Below are positions 11,721-23,502 of a stretch of 64,000 nucleotides of DNA, one piece after another. Under the pieces are notes generated by a model that made no database searches, was not told the DNA's origin, and worked only from the letters and a program-made list of their open reading frames with translations. Position numbers and translations under genes: made by a program. Origin of the DNA: Arthrinium phaeospermum (lineage: Eukaryota > Ascomycota > Sordariomycetes > Amphisphaeriales > Apiosporaceae). The first letter of the stretch is position 1. Every line of letters begins with the position of its first letter. The DNA lies in assembly GCA_006503535.1 (NCBI GenBank), contig QYRS01000010.1, positions 248,001 through 312,000 on the forward strand, written 5' to 3'.

Positions 11721-12470
11721 ATGCGATTCCTCGGCAGCCTCGCGATATTCCTGGCCACGGCCCAAGCTGCCGTCACGGCGGATGCGCTGATTACCACGCT
11801 CAATGCCTTCCGAGATGCAGCCACAGAGCTTCAGGGCGATGCGCGCAAGGTGGATGGGAAGAGCTGCGCCTCCTTCCAGTCAGGTGAGGGACCGCTGAAT
11901 GTGAGTTTGCCATAGTTTTGACCATCACCAAGTATGCGTATGTTGTAGAACTGACACTGCTTCCTTCTCGCGCCCCGCTATCAGACCTGCGTAGATACCA
12001 TGCACGTCGCAGTCGAACAAGCCCACGATTTCGCCGAGAAACTAAGCGGCTCGCCCAATTATTGCGGCGCCCGAGGGGACGACGTTCTGGGGGCCTTCAA
12101 GGGCTTCGTGGATGCGCACCACCGGCTCTTCAACATACTGGCTCACAAGGCTGGCGACCTCTCCGTCCACCGCAAACAGTACCCGGAGGCCGGCGAAGCG
12201 GTGGTGTCGGCCCTGACGAACGTCGACGGAGTCGGCCAGGTAAGAAAAGAAGAAACGCAGCAATTGGGCAAAATATGCAACAAACGTTCACGCACACTGC
12301 ATAACTAACGATACGGCTGGGTACAGGCCTTTTCTGGATTTGTCGATGATCACCTACCTTGCAAGAGCAAGGCTGTCGAAGGGGACAGCGACAAGTTGTC
12401 CCGGTCTCTGGGGATGTGCATACGGAAGTGGAAGAAGGTTTGCGGCAAGGACTGCAACCGATATAACTAG
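11721..12470 (+). CDS. Small secreted protein, possibly HsbA/galactomannoprotein-like
   Basis: Three exons: 11721-11900, 11985-12239 and 12327-12470, giving 192 aa. The introns have donors GTGAGT and GTAAGA, and a CTAAC branch site is visible in the second. A signal peptide of about 16 residues (MRFLGSLAIFLATAQA) is followed by an all-helical-looking domain with alternating Ala/Leu and charged residues. Seven cysteines lie in the mature part. The pattern of repeated FVDAH and FVDDH segments, each followed by amphipathic helices, recalls the hydrophobic surface binding protein A / cell wall galactomannoprotein family, but the match is weak. It is probably extracellular or wall-associated. An alternative donor at 11884 would shorten exon 1 and break the phase. 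I do not recognise a catalytic motif. Confidence 0.65.
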
Positions 12471-13651
12471 GAGGGCAGCATGCTGGCATGTGTAGGAGGT
12501 CGGCGGGAACTCCAGCGGTCAGGTACTCGGGCCGCCGGCGAACAACGTCGGCGACCATGGATGGGTCGCTGATAAGGGTCCTCCTGCCTTGGACGGTACA
12601 GAGCGACCATGCAACTTGATATGTGCTGTACCTACATAATTGGAAAAGTGACTACTGTACCGACAAGCCTCGCTAGATCTGGGGAAACGCCTTATCACAT
12701 GTTGCCACTGGCGCGCTCGTGTGATCAGTCGCATGCAAGTAGGATAAAAGCAAACTGCCCGGCCGTTGGTTGGCAGTTAGACAAGGTTCACCATGCCATT
12801 ATCGATCCCATAAACCAATTTTTGTCTCCCCTTCAGGAATGTCCCAAGACCCAATCGCATGGCCAAGTTGTTTGCCTTCCCGAATCTAGGGGGCGGCCAA
12901 GGTCTCGGCGGCCCCGCTCGTATTGGACGGCAGCACTGCGCCCAGCCTCGGCGCCGAGCCCACGCGGCCAACCTTATCCCTGGACCCCCCATGAACAGGC
13001 AAGGACTGCTCGACTGATACGGGACTCGGCATGTCTTGGCAATGGATGCCGAGAAATTGCACAAACACCCGCGTCCGGGGATTGGACCTACCAGGACGTG
13101 CGGTTGGTTATTGGAGGGCGGGCTCCTAAGGGCTCTAGGCTAAACTTCTTCATGTCGCCAGCCGGACCAAGAAAAGTCTAAGACCCCAGTGGCCAGTTTC
13201 CAAGGCGCCCAAGAACACGGCGACCTGTGCGACCTGCCCATATCGGACAAGCTCTCCAAGTGCTGGGCCCTTCTGGGGGCGGCGAAGCAGCCGGCTATCC
13301 ATGGCGCGCCGAACATTCGGCCGCCCTGCATGGTTCGAACGGAAGACGACAGGTCTTGGACCTTCTCGAAATGATAAAAGCTGACAGGGTCTGGGGTGGC
13401 CGGATTGGCCCAGGTCATCTGTTATCTATCGCCGTGGCGAGACTGACTTACCGAGGTGCTGGGACCAAAGTCGTGTATATCTTCTCGTCTGTGGCCGCCG
13501 TTTTCCCACGTCCAAGCTCGCATCTGCTGCTGCATCCTCTCTCTCTCCACAACTCTATCCCCCCCCTTGGTACGCCTCGGCTCGCAGCAACAAGTTAGAC
13601 TTTCAGCCGCACCTGGGCATTCCGGGCTAAAAGATAAAGAGAGTTGACACA
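12471..13651. other. Intergenic region upstream of the POT transporter gene
   Basis: No supportable gene. A plus-strand frame at 12609-13181 is open for 190 codons but biased and without domain features. The stretch from about 13490 to 13600 is pyrimidine-rich, as often seen near fungal transcription starts. Confidence 0.55.
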
Positions 13652-15544
13652 ATGGCCGCCGCACCCGCCTTGCAGGATGACATCCTGGCCAAGGCCGCCG
13701 TGCCTAGTGCCACCTTCCAGGGCACCGAGAAGGAGGCCCCGCTCGTCGCCGAGCACAGCTCGACGTCCGAGGGCTACGACTCGCCCGAGGCACCCAGCGA
13801 GGAGGAGATGCACACGCTCCGCCGCGTCTCGGGCAAAATCAACTGGAGCATCTACACCATCGCCTTCGCCGAGCTCTGCGAGCGCTTCAGCTACTATGGC
13901 TCCTACGTCCTGTACGCAAACTTCGTCAGGAACGCCCGCCCGCCGGGAAGCCGGACCGGTGCGCTGGTCCCCGGCATGGACGAGAACGAATACCTGCCCG
14001 GCGCCTTGGGCATGGGCATGAGGGCGAGCCAAGCTATCAGTCTCGTCAACCAGTTCTGGGCATACATGATGCCTTTGTTTGGGTAAGTGTCTTCTCTTCA
14101 TCTCCGATTATTACTGCTCTCCCCATATTGTGTCGATAAGTTAGTACGGGCCAAGACGGCTGACCAACATAACAGTGCCTGGCTGGCGGATGCCAAGTAT
14201 GGCCGATACAAGGTTATCCACATTGCTATCGCCGTTGGTATGCTGGCGCATGTCCTCTTGACCGTTGGAGCAGCACCAGCGGTGCTCGACTCAGGCGATG
14301 CGGCCTTCGCGCCCTTCTTCCTTGGTCTCTTCACGCTCTGCTGTGGAACAGGCCTCTTCAAGGCCAACATCGCCCCTCTGTTGGCGGAACAGAACCAGGA
14401 CATCCACATGAGAGTCGAAGTTCAAAATGGGAAAAGGGTCATTGTCGACCCGGCCGTCACCAACTCGAGAATCTTCTTGTGGTTTTACTTTGCCATCAAC
14501 GTCGGCGCTGTCGTCGGGCAGGTGTCAATGGTCTTCGTGGAGAAATACCATAGTTTCTGGCTGGCCTTCTTCTTGCCCACCATCTTGTTCCTGTTCGCGC
14601 CGTTGGTGCTCTGGTCCAACAGAAAGCATTACCGCCTTACGCCCCCTACCGGGTCGGTGCTGAGCAAGTTCCTGAGAATGGTCATTTACGCGACTAAGAA
14701 GTCACCGTCCATTTTCAAGATCAACTGGGATACGGCCAAGCCTAGCTTCGTGCCGGTCGAGCAGCGCCCGGCTTGGATGACTTACGACGACGCCTGGGTG
14801 GACGAAGTGCGCCGTGGTCTTCTGGCTTGCCGTGTCTTCTTGTTCCTGCCCATCTTCTTCCTTGCCTACAACCAGATGAGCAACAACCTGACGGCGCAAG
14901 CGGGTTCCATGAGGCTGGACGGTGCGCCCAACGATGTCATCCAGAACCTGAACCCGCTGAGCATCATCGTCATGATCCCGCTCCTTGACCACGGCGTCTA
15001 CCCGCTGTTCCGCAAGATGGGCTTCAACTTCACGCCCATCCGCCGGATGACGACCGGTTTCTTCTTCGCCATGTTCGCCATGATTGCGGCGGCGGTGATG
15101 CAGCACGTCATCTACTCGCGCCACCCGTGCGGCAAGTACGCGACCGACTGCGGGGGCGCCATCGACCTCAACGTGTGGGCGCAGTCGCTTCCCTACGTGC
15201 TCGTGGGCCTGGCCGAGATCTTCACCAACGTGACGTCGATGGAGTACGCGTTCAGCAAGGCGCCCGAGAACATGAAGTCGCTCGTCATGTCGGTCAACCT
15301 GTTCATGTCGGCCATCTCGGCGGCGCTGGGCCAGGCGTTCGTGCCCATGACGACGGACCCGCTGCTCGTCTGGAACTACGTGACCACGGCCGCCATCTCG
15401 CTGGTCGGCGGCGTCGCCTTCTGGTTCTGCTTCCGCCACCTCGACGCCGAGGAGGACCACCTGAACGCGCTCAAGAAGACCGAGTTCGTGGGTGACGTGC
15501 AGCCCAACGCCGCGGGGGCGGAGGGCAAGACTGTAGCCCCATAG
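13652..15544 (+). CDS. PTR2: Proton-coupled di/tripeptide transporter, POT/PTR2 family
   Basis: Two exons, 13652-14082 and 14176-15544 (93-nt intron, GTAAGT..AACAG), giving 599 aa, the usual length for fungal PTR2 proteins. The protein has an acidic cytosolic N-terminus of about 60 residues and then about 12 membrane segments. The signature FAELCERFSYYG (residues 72-83) contains the ExxERFxYYG proton-coupling motif of transmembrane helix 1. FYFAINVGAVVGQVS matches the second PTR2 signature. The large central loop and a late NVTSMEYAFSKAPENMKS segment also fit the family. The protein should import small peptides with protons at the plasma membrane. It lies 1.6 kb upstream of the type III PKS, in the same direction, with a separate promoter. 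Confidence 0.92.
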
Positions 15545-17193
15545 ACGATGCTGTCTCGTATATGGACAGCATCTTCGGAAGATAGCGAATAATGTTTGAG
15601 GAGGCTGAGTCAGCGATGACACGGGTGTAATACACCGGTTTACTTGTTTGGTCGACAGGAGGCAAGTACATATAGAATACTCAGAGTATTAGTTAATTCG
15701 TACAATTGTCCATTGACTACTCGCCCCTTTTTCGAGTGCCCTCTTTCTCTCTGTCTGTCTCACTGCCTGCCTGCGCCATGTGAGTGAAGAAGTGTGATAT
15801 GTAGTACAGAGTCGTTCGTCGTAGTAATCTGCGGGTTCTAGAACTTCGATTGGTCGCAAGTCAGCTTGCGCTTCGATAGTCGCAACGCCCATTATAGCCG
15901 TCGGCTGTAAGATGATGATGAATCATTAGCGGCGGATTTGGTCTCGTGCCTTAGCTTGGCAATTGCCTGGAGTGTTACTTCCGAGCCGGTAACATGCAGA
16001 TAAGAAATGTACCTGACGGAGCGGAAGACTCCTTTCCCTGCCTACATACTCCGTAGATTACCATCAAATGGAGCCTCGTGAACTCGAATCACATGTTAAT
16101 TGCTACTATCAGCAATCCACCTTGTTGTGAAATTTTCATAATTGCCAATTGCATCGAGCAGATTGGGTACCACCAGCAAGCAGATGCCAGCCAGGGGTAT
16201 TTAAGGATTGGACAGGGCGGCCAGGGCCCCACAGGTTCAGCACCGAGAGGGCGGGGCACAGACACAGGCACCCCCAGGCACCCCTCCATTCAACGCTGCA
16301 GGAAGCTACGGCCTGTTACGTGCGCGCCCTGTGCACCTCACCTTATTTTTCGCCCCTCTCGCCCTCGCTTGATCGCAACGCAACAATTGTACGATTTCGT
16401 GGCAGTCAGTTCATGTCAGAAGGCCAATGCCGGTATATTCTACGCATTTGTTGTATATGCACACACAAAAAGGGGCGAGAGGGAGGTTACATCGGCAAAG
16501 CCCAGCCGCAGCAGCGTGGCGGCACGCATAGCGTCACGTCGACATGATGGAATAAGTATCTTTCCATCAATTCCCATGATGAAACTGGCCCAACCGCGGC
16601 TACGTGTCGCAGCCCCGGCAGCTTCTGCCACCGGTTACGTATTGGCTTGACTTTGCTTCTCCCTCACCCTGTTACGCTAACACACAAGTGTTTCTGTTTC
16701 CTGTGTGTGTGTCTGTATATGTATATGCATGCGAGATGTTAGAGCCATGCCTTATCGCCTCCTCTCACCGTTCATCCTAGGTCTAGAGGTCTAGCACCGT
16801 CATCGCTTCCTTTCGTTTTCCCTTTCCAGTAATAAAAGGGTAGGTAGCTTAGATAACCTCGAGCTCAACCAGCCCGCCAAGCGCCACCTTCGTTACGTCG
16901 TCGTTCTTCCACCAACCCCCCAACACTTTTTAACAGACGTACCATTGTCATCCTACAGTCCCGGTGTTTTCTCTGTTCGTCGGTCCTGCCTGTGCGCATT
17001 ACCAATTGGTCCCAGCTTCGTGCATTCCTGCCCTTGCCAACCAGATATATAGCTATCACGAGCTTTTGTGGAAGCATAGCTGAGCTGTGCGACGACAACC
17101 AAAGCTCCAAAAAAGGAAAGGAGAGCTCGAGTGTCCCGAGCTCATTCGTTGGAAGTATTGAAAGCTTCGGGCTCGGTTCGAAACCTTGACGCC
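15545..17193. other. Intergenic region between the POT transporter and type III PKS genes
   Basis: About 1.65 kb without a supportable gene. Frames at 16078-16650 and 16149-16547 overlap in two frames and look spurious. The last 350 bases are C/T-rich with a TATATAG element near 17046, consistent with promoter and leader of the PKS gene. Confidence 0.55.
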
Positions 17194-18652
17194 ATGGCAA
17201 CGACCGACAATTCGTTTGGCGAATTGGGCCTGTCCATCACTGGCATCGGCAGTCAGTATCCCCCGTACGGTCTTAAGCCAGAAGAAGTCCAGAAGCTTGC
17301 CGATGGCTACTACCCTGATTCGGCGGCGTAAGTCCAACCTTAACCAGATGCCGTGCGACACACTAGATCGAACCTAACAGCCATTGTGTAGCATGAAGAA
17401 GGTCCTCTCGATCAATCGGTTTACCGGCATCGAATCACGATCCTCCATTGGTACTTCGGACCACCCTATCGTCAATAAGCCCGATGCGCCTTCAATACGC
17501 GAACTGCATGAGACCTTCATGTCGGATGGCGTTCCTTTGGCCATTGAGGCGTCGAGGCAAGCCATAGCCGAAGCGCGACTCGACCTGTCCGAGATCACCC
17601 ACATCGTCGCCACCACGTGTACGGATAGCGCGAACCCTGGATTCGATCACTTCGTCGCAAAGGGACTCGGCATACGCCACCAGGTGGAGAAGGTCCTCCT
17701 CCATGGCGTAGGGTGCAGCGGTGGCCTCGCCGCATTGCGCATAGCCGGCGGCTTGGCGCTGGGACATACGATGCGACGAAAGCCTGCCCGTATTCTGTGT
17801 GTGGCTCTGGAAGTGAGCACGACAATGGTCCGCAGCGAACTGAACAGCATCAACGAACTGCAAGAAACGAGGATAGGGGTCTGCTTATTCTCCGACTGTG
17901 GCAGTGCCGTCGTTCTCAGCAACGGAATCGGCGAGCAGAGGGCCGATCCGCTCTTCAACCTCCTGGGCTGGGAGCACAAGATCATCGCGGATACAGAAGG
18001 CGACTTGGGCTTCGATGTTGACCCTGTGGGTTGGAAGGTGGTCTTGTCACCGCGCGTACCTCAAATAGCGGCTGATTCGCTGGCGCCGACATTTGCGGAG
18101 CTTATGGCTGACGTCCCTAACATGCCTAAGGAGTACCAAGTCCCGGCCGACTTTGACTGGGCCATGCACCCGGGCGGTGCCACAATCCTGACGGGGGCCG
18201 AGAAAGCCGTATCTTTGACGCCGGAGCACATGCGCGCCTCGTACGACACGTATATGAACCATGGTAACTCGAGTTCGGCGACCATCTTCAGTGTCCTGAA
18301 TCGGTTGCGGAGCAAGGAGATGGATGCGCTGGCCCCTGGCGGCCGCGTGCGCGATTACGTGGTGGGATGCGCTTTCGGTCCTGGAATATCGGTCGAAATG
18401 TGCATGATGAAGCGGAACATGTCATCTCAAAGATTGGGTGGGATACAAACCCCGCCAGAGACGGACAGTGAGGGAAGCCGAAGCGAGGGCGAAGAAGACA
18501 CTGATTGGGCGAGCGTGGACCCCAAAGAGTCAGCACCGGACACGCCCGAACCAGAGACGGTAGCAAGTCGAAGCCATGTAACAACAGCACCACCGCCACC
18601 AACTGATGCTAGATTCATTACGGAAGCTTTGGCTGATGTGGAACTGGATTAG
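17194..18652 (+). CDS. Type III polyketide synthase (chalcone synthase-like, ORAS-like)
   Basis: Two exons, 17194-17327 and 17392-18652 (64-nt intron), giving 464 aa. An alternative acceptor 11 bases upstream would lead straight to a stop, which fixes the border. The catalytic triad of the chalcone synthase superfamily is clear: Cys153 in GVGCSGG, His304 in AMHPGG and Asn337 in NHGNSSSAT. The spacing is almost that of Neurospora 2'-oxoalkylresorcylic acid synthase (Cys152, His305, Asn338), so long-chain acyl-CoA primed alkylresorcylic acid or pyrone products are the best guess. The core ends around residue 405; a 60-residue tail rich in Glu, Ser, Pro and Thr follows, with no known domain. The start context GCCATGG is strong. 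It is probably cytosolic. No obvious tailoring gene is adjacent, apart from transporters at some distance. Confidence 0.92.
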
Positions 18653-19050
18653 AAAAGGGCGCAAAAAGCCTCAGGTGAGAAGGAAATAGCGGCGGATAAT
18701 TCCAATGCCTTGCGTTTTCACACACAAGCTACGTACAACTTTGGCACGGCGTTGGGGCGGCGATAGACATGACGGGTCAATGTCTAGATTCCTGTGGTGA
18801 TCATATTGATGCCAGGTCACTTCTTCCAGAGGAAATGAAGATATATACGAAACCACAATGACATCACACAATTATTTCGCAAGTTTTGACATTGTGTGTT
18901 GGAACATGTTCCTGCATATATGCATCAAGTTCTAATGCCACCAAGTGAACTGCATCTTGCTCCTGAGCCGCTTGTTGGAACTAAACAAATTCGAAGCTGC
19001 GTTGCCCGGGCCTGTTGGGACTCGTGGCATCTCCGAATGATAGACTATGC
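18653..19050. other. Convergent 3' flanks of the PKS and AA9 genes
   Basis: About 400 bases between the stop codons of two genes that face each other. It holds only 3' untranslated sequence and possible terminators; no gene is visible. Confidence 0.6.
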
Positions 19051-19923
19051 CTAGCACTGGATAACGGGAATGTTACCGGGCGCACTGTACGCCTTGCCGC
19101 CGTTGTCGGGCTGGCCCATGGGGCCGTAGATGTTGACGAGGATGCTCGGGTCGTCCTGCCGGTAGGCGCCGGGAAAGCTGACGGTCGAGGACGGGGTGAA
19201 GGAGCCGGATCCGGAGACGCGCAGGTTGGCGCATGACGTGTAGAACTGGGCGCCCATGCGGCTCTTGGCCGAGTGCAGGGCCAGCACCTCGACGCGCAGC
19301 AGGTAGTCGCCGGGTGCCACGCAGGTCGGCAAGGTGAACTCGACCCAGCCGTTCTTGGCGATCATGTTGTCGACCCCCCACTTGCGGCTGCCGGTATCGA
19401 AGGTGTCCTCCCAGACCTTGAACCACTCGAGCCCCGTCTTCTGCGCGGTCCCGGCGGCGCCGTCGGCGACCTTGGCCAGCCACGCCGTCACGGGCCCCTT
19501 GTGCGACTTGGCGATCGGGTTGTCCGGGTCGCCCTGGAACTGGGCGCCGCCGATGACGTGCTGGAACCACGCGCCCAGCTTGTCGCCGGCGGCGGCGCTG
19601 ATTACCTGCGTCGACGTGCTGCCCGGCTTCTGGCAGATGATGTCGGGGCTCGTCACGTCGTAGACGGGGTTGTTGTCGCGCGGGGCCCGGAGGCCGACGA
19701 GGGAGCCTTGGTATTTGCCGTTGACGGAGACTTTCTGCGAGGTGGTTAGCTCAGTGTACATATATGTGTGGATACAGGGGATATCGTGGTTGTAGTGCTC
19801 GATGAAAGGAGGCCGGGAACTGGCTAGACCATCTCGAGGGGTTTATGCCTTCCTTACCTGGAAGATGCAGTGAGCGTTGGCTGAGAGGCCAAAGGCCAAG
19901 GTGGTGATGAGGTTAAGCTTCAT
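19051..19923 (-). CDS. AA9 lytic polysaccharide monooxygenase
   Basis: Two exons on the minus strand, 19923-19858 and 19734-19051 (123-nt intron), giving 249 aa. The signal peptide MKLNLITTLAFGLSANA leaves His18 as the mature N-terminus (HCIFQ), the amino-terminal half of the copper histidine brace. The second brace histidine is His100 in SHKGPVTAW. The axial position is Tyr187 in GAQFYTSC, with Gln185 and second-sphere His176 in ALHSA at exactly the family spacing. Together these are the full AA9 active site. The enzyme should cleave cellulose or other beta-glucans oxidatively outside the cell. There is no C-terminal CBM1 or linker; the protein ends at the catalytic domain (..PVIQC). The intron falls four codons after the catalytic histidine. 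The sugar transporter gene is transcribed away from it. Confidence 0.95.
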
Positions 19924-21499
19924 GATTATCTCAGGTTCTGAGGAGTTGGACGAATCAAATCAGAGGCCAATGAAACAAGAAACTATATCTGCCAAGGTCA
20001 GGAGGCTGTGCGGCAGACTGAGGCTTCTTAAGTACACGGCAGGATCCCAATGCAACATCATGTCAAAGAACTGTGGTGCAGCAGACATAAGTGCCGGACA
20101 AGGTCGGGTTTACAGGAGCCGTGCCAAGTACTGGTTTCTTTGGCGGTATACAGCATGCTGTGCTAGGGAAGTCGCTCGCGGGAAGGCTGCAGTAATCTTG
20201 CATACACATGACAAGAAAGCAATCTATGCAAATATACCGGAGACGCAGGTCTGGTTCGCTCGGCGATTTTACGGAATCTGGGGTAGTATAGGCTATTTGC
20301 AGACCTGTCTGCAGATAAAGGACGCGCACGCAGATTGGCCGGCGCTTTTCCCCCAGATTTCCGTTTTCGGTCTGGCCACAGGCGAGGTGGGAGGTAGGGT
20401 GCCGATTGGGTATACCGCACGGCAAGTGATGTATGTTCCTGTTGGTTTTAGTGTGTGCTTTGCTTGCTCGTCATCAGTTGTGGCGAGAAATGCAAATAGG
20501 GGATGAGTCGAGGAGTTTGTACCACTTCTTGTCATCATGTCACACAAAAAAACACCTCGTCCCGTAATTTTGTCTCTCATACTCGTGATCTTATGAGAAG
20601 TTGTACTTGTTGGGTAGGGAGATAAGAGAGACTTTTGGCTATGCTCATCTTCATATTTGTGTGGTAATTATGGTAGAGCCCAATTTGAGTCTGCCACCCC
20701 CTATTACTGTTTTACCAGCGTGGATTGTCACAGTACATAGCCTAGGAGAAGTCGGAATGAGAGTATAATCTTCCTGGTAATAGAGATGCTTGAACCATGA
20801 TCCAGTTTCAGACTTTGTGATATTGTTGAATGTAAGATCGATTTGTAGTGGTCATATCTTTATATCCTTTTGGTATTATCTCTTATCTCCTATACAACCT
20901 GCAAATTCCTTAGTCAACTGTTAGGAACTAGGCTGTGTTTCTTTGCTAATCTGTAATAAACCTGAACCAAAGCATATCGGATATCGACCAGTCTCAGACA
21001 TCATTAGCATATATTACAATAGGGGAGGCTATTAGTTATATCCAGAGAACGATTGTTTTGCATTTGTTTGTTTGGTTTATGACACTTGAACAAACCTTCA
21101 TACCTTCTGTAATCTATTCTTCAGAAGAACGTATATTCTTTTCAAACCATCGTGGCCAGTGTTGCTGGACCTGTTCTCCATCACCTTGGTCTTACTGGCT
21201 CGGCTCTGTAGTATTCCAGTTGGCTAGTGTAGGCACACTTGTGGAGTATGTCACGACTAGATTACTTGGCTCCCCACAGCATTGGTATGCAATCCGACGT
21301 TACAAATACATTTCCCCGTGGGGTTGTAGCCGAAGAGCATTTCCACCCCTGTATAATGCGGGGGTGTCGGGCTGTGGGATCCGATAGATGCCAGCTTCCC
21401 ATCATGGCTCATTGCTATTCCTGAAACTCCTAAGTCCAAGGATATCTTGCTCGATCATCATTGCAGAATATTTCTGATACCAAGAAGAGACCAGAAACG
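19924..21499. other. 1.6 kb divergent region between the AA9 and sugar transporter genes
   Basis: No supportable gene. It is AT-richer than its surroundings from about 20520 to 21500. It contains the promoters of both flanking genes, including three SYGGRG-type motifs close to the transporter. A 209-codon plus-strand frame at 19877-20506 overlaps AA9 exon 1 and has no family features. Confidence 0.55.
21272..21363. promoter_or_regulatory. Cluster of candidate CreA/CRE1 motifs and a TATA-like element
   Basis: CCCCAC at 21272-21277 (GTGGGG on the minus strand), GTGGGG at 21318-21323 and GCGGGG at 21358-21363 all fit SYGGRG, the site of the carbon catabolite repressor CreA/CRE1. TATAAT begins at 21352. 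The cluster is 137-228 bases upstream of the transporter ATG. The motif is short, so some matches arise by chance. Confidence 0.3.
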
Positions 21500-23261
21500 A
21501 TGACGAGACGCAAAGTCTTCAGCAAGACATTTCTTACATCCATATTCCTGGGGCTAGGCGGCTTTTTGTATGGCTAGTAGGTCACAATCCCTTATGTCTG
21601 CACATCAACATGCCCGAGCATGGGCTCATGTTAACGTCCATCTAGCGATTCGGGCATTATCACGCCCAGTCTTGCCTTGAGATCCTTTAACCAGTATTTC
21701 GGCAACCCAGACCCCTCGCTACGAGGTGCCATTGTCTCCATCTACCAGGCAGGGGCATGGGTTGGAAGTGCCTCTGTCGGCATCACCAGTGATCGCCTCG
21801 GAAGACGGAAAGCCATTCTCTTCGGCTGCATATGGGGGGTCATTGGGGCTGCCGTCATGGCCGGTGCAGCGCACGTTGCCATGCTTGTTATCGGCCGGCT
21901 CTTGGTAGGGTTCGCCGTGGGGACCATCACGGGTGTTGCTCCCGTCTATGCGGCCGAGATCGCAAAGGTATTTGAACTTGCTAGCTACAACAGGAGCCGA
22001 GAACACATGTTTACTGACATAATCACTTTATGCAGACCCATGAGCGGGCTAGACTCACTGCAGTGAACCAGATGATGGTCGCTTGGGGGTTCTTCATTGC
22101 ACTCTGGACCGGCGTGGGCGAGGGCAAATGGAATAATCCCAACCAATGGAGGCTCGGGTTCGCCATCCAGGGGTTCCCTGCTCTCCTGCTCGCAGCCGGC
22201 GTGCTATTTCTCAACGAGTCACCAAGATGGCTGTTGCTCAAGAGCCGCACCGAGGAGGCTGAGAGGGCGTTCCGGAACTACCACTACAGCCGTACCGAGG
22301 ACGACGAGTGGTGCCGGTCCGAATTTGCTTTGATACAGGCGAATATTGCCCAAGAAGTCAGAACGCAGCGTCGGCTTTCCTGGGGCGATCTTCTCAAGAC
22401 ACCGGCTTTCCGAAGGCGCCTTTTTGTCGGGTCTTTCGTCTGGGCTGCTGCTATGTTGGCGGGCATCTCGTTTGTACAGTATTTCCAGACTGCCATCTAC
22501 GCCACCCTCCAGTACGACGAAAGTCAGCAGCTTCTCATCAGTGGTCTCTACGGCACTGTTGGGCCGATAGCCTGCATTGCCTCGTTGTTCTTTGTGGATC
22601 GCGTGCCTCGCAAAACAATTCTGGTTTCCAGCTCTGCCTTGCTTTCGCTGTGCTTTCTCATCATCACCGTCATCGCCGCCGTCTTCCCTGCCCAGCCTGG
22701 CATGCCGACGAATGCTGCTGCTCAACGCGGGCTGATCGCGTGTATCTTTGCGGTTTCCGCCAACTATTCGGCATTGTTGGGACCAATGACCTGGATTATC
22801 CCGTGTGTTGACCCGCCCCCTCCATCCTTATATGATATGGCTGTATACCTAACTACTAAACCTGTCTCAACAGTCCCGAGGTCTTCACTACGGAGCTACG
22901 AGCCAAAGCAAACGCTATTGTGCAAGTCATCCACTACTCGATAAGTCTCGTTATCACGCAGTGCTCTCCCATCGCTCTGGCCGCCGTAGGCTGGAAATAT
23001 TACGTATGTGGACAGTATCCTATGCCTTGTCATCGTCAGTAGTCACTAACATCACTTCAGATCCTGTTTGTTCTCACAAATGCACTCTGCGCACTTGTGT
23101 TCTTCGTTGCATATCCAGAAACCAAGGGCAAGTCTTTGGAGGAGATTGCCGAGCTGTTCGGAGACGTAGACACAGTACATAAGAGCGACATCGAAAAGAT
23201 GGAGGAAAAGGCTACTGTAAAGACAGATGAGTATAGACGCAGTCGGGAAAGTCTTGCATAA
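21500..23261 (+). CDS. MFS sugar transporter
   Basis: Five exons: 21500-21576, 21646-21967, 22036-22802, 22874-23003 and 23061-23261, giving 498 aa. All joins restore family motifs. Exon 1 ends inside the Tyr codon of FLYGYDSG, whose in-frame continuation would be a stop. Recognisable signatures are DRLGRRKA between helices 2 and 3, NESPRWLL after helix 6, PPEVFTTELRAKANAI and the C-terminal PETKGKSLEEI. These define the sugar porter branch of the major facilitator superfamily with 12 transmembrane helices at the plasma membrane. The third intron has the weak donor GTGTGT. The substrate cannot be read from the sequence; hexoses, pentoses or oligosaccharides are all possible. The divergent placement with an AA9 LPMO suggests a role in using plant cell wall sugars. 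Confidence 0.9.
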
Positions 23262-23502
23262 GTCGAATTTGCCTACTTTGCTGGCTGGAGAAGTTGGTAT
23301 TGTTTACATCAGAGTAGTTGTTGATATAGCTGGAATGTTAAAATGAGGATTAGAGACCGAGCAGATGTGATCTAGTGGTAAATGTATCATTGTGATACAT
23401 ATTTGAAGACCAAAGAGCTCGGCTCCCTCTTCAGGCACCTTCTCTTCTTTCCTGCTACCCATCCACCTTTCCCCGCCGGCCTTCTTCACAATTGGTTAAG
23501 AC

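Noticed and set aside
12609..13181. 190-codon plus-strand frame upstream of the POT gene
   Set aside because: Arg/Pro/Ser-biased with no family signature, signal peptide or splicing; overlapping frames on the other strand are equally open.
14702..15622. 306-codon minus-strand frame under the POT transporter
   Set aside because: It is a shadow created by G/C-rich third positions of the real gene, with an Arg/His/Glu-rich composition.
19877..20506. 209-codon plus-strand frame beside AA9
   Set aside because: It overlaps AA9 exon 1 on the opposite strand, begins at a non-ATG codon and shows no recognisable domain.
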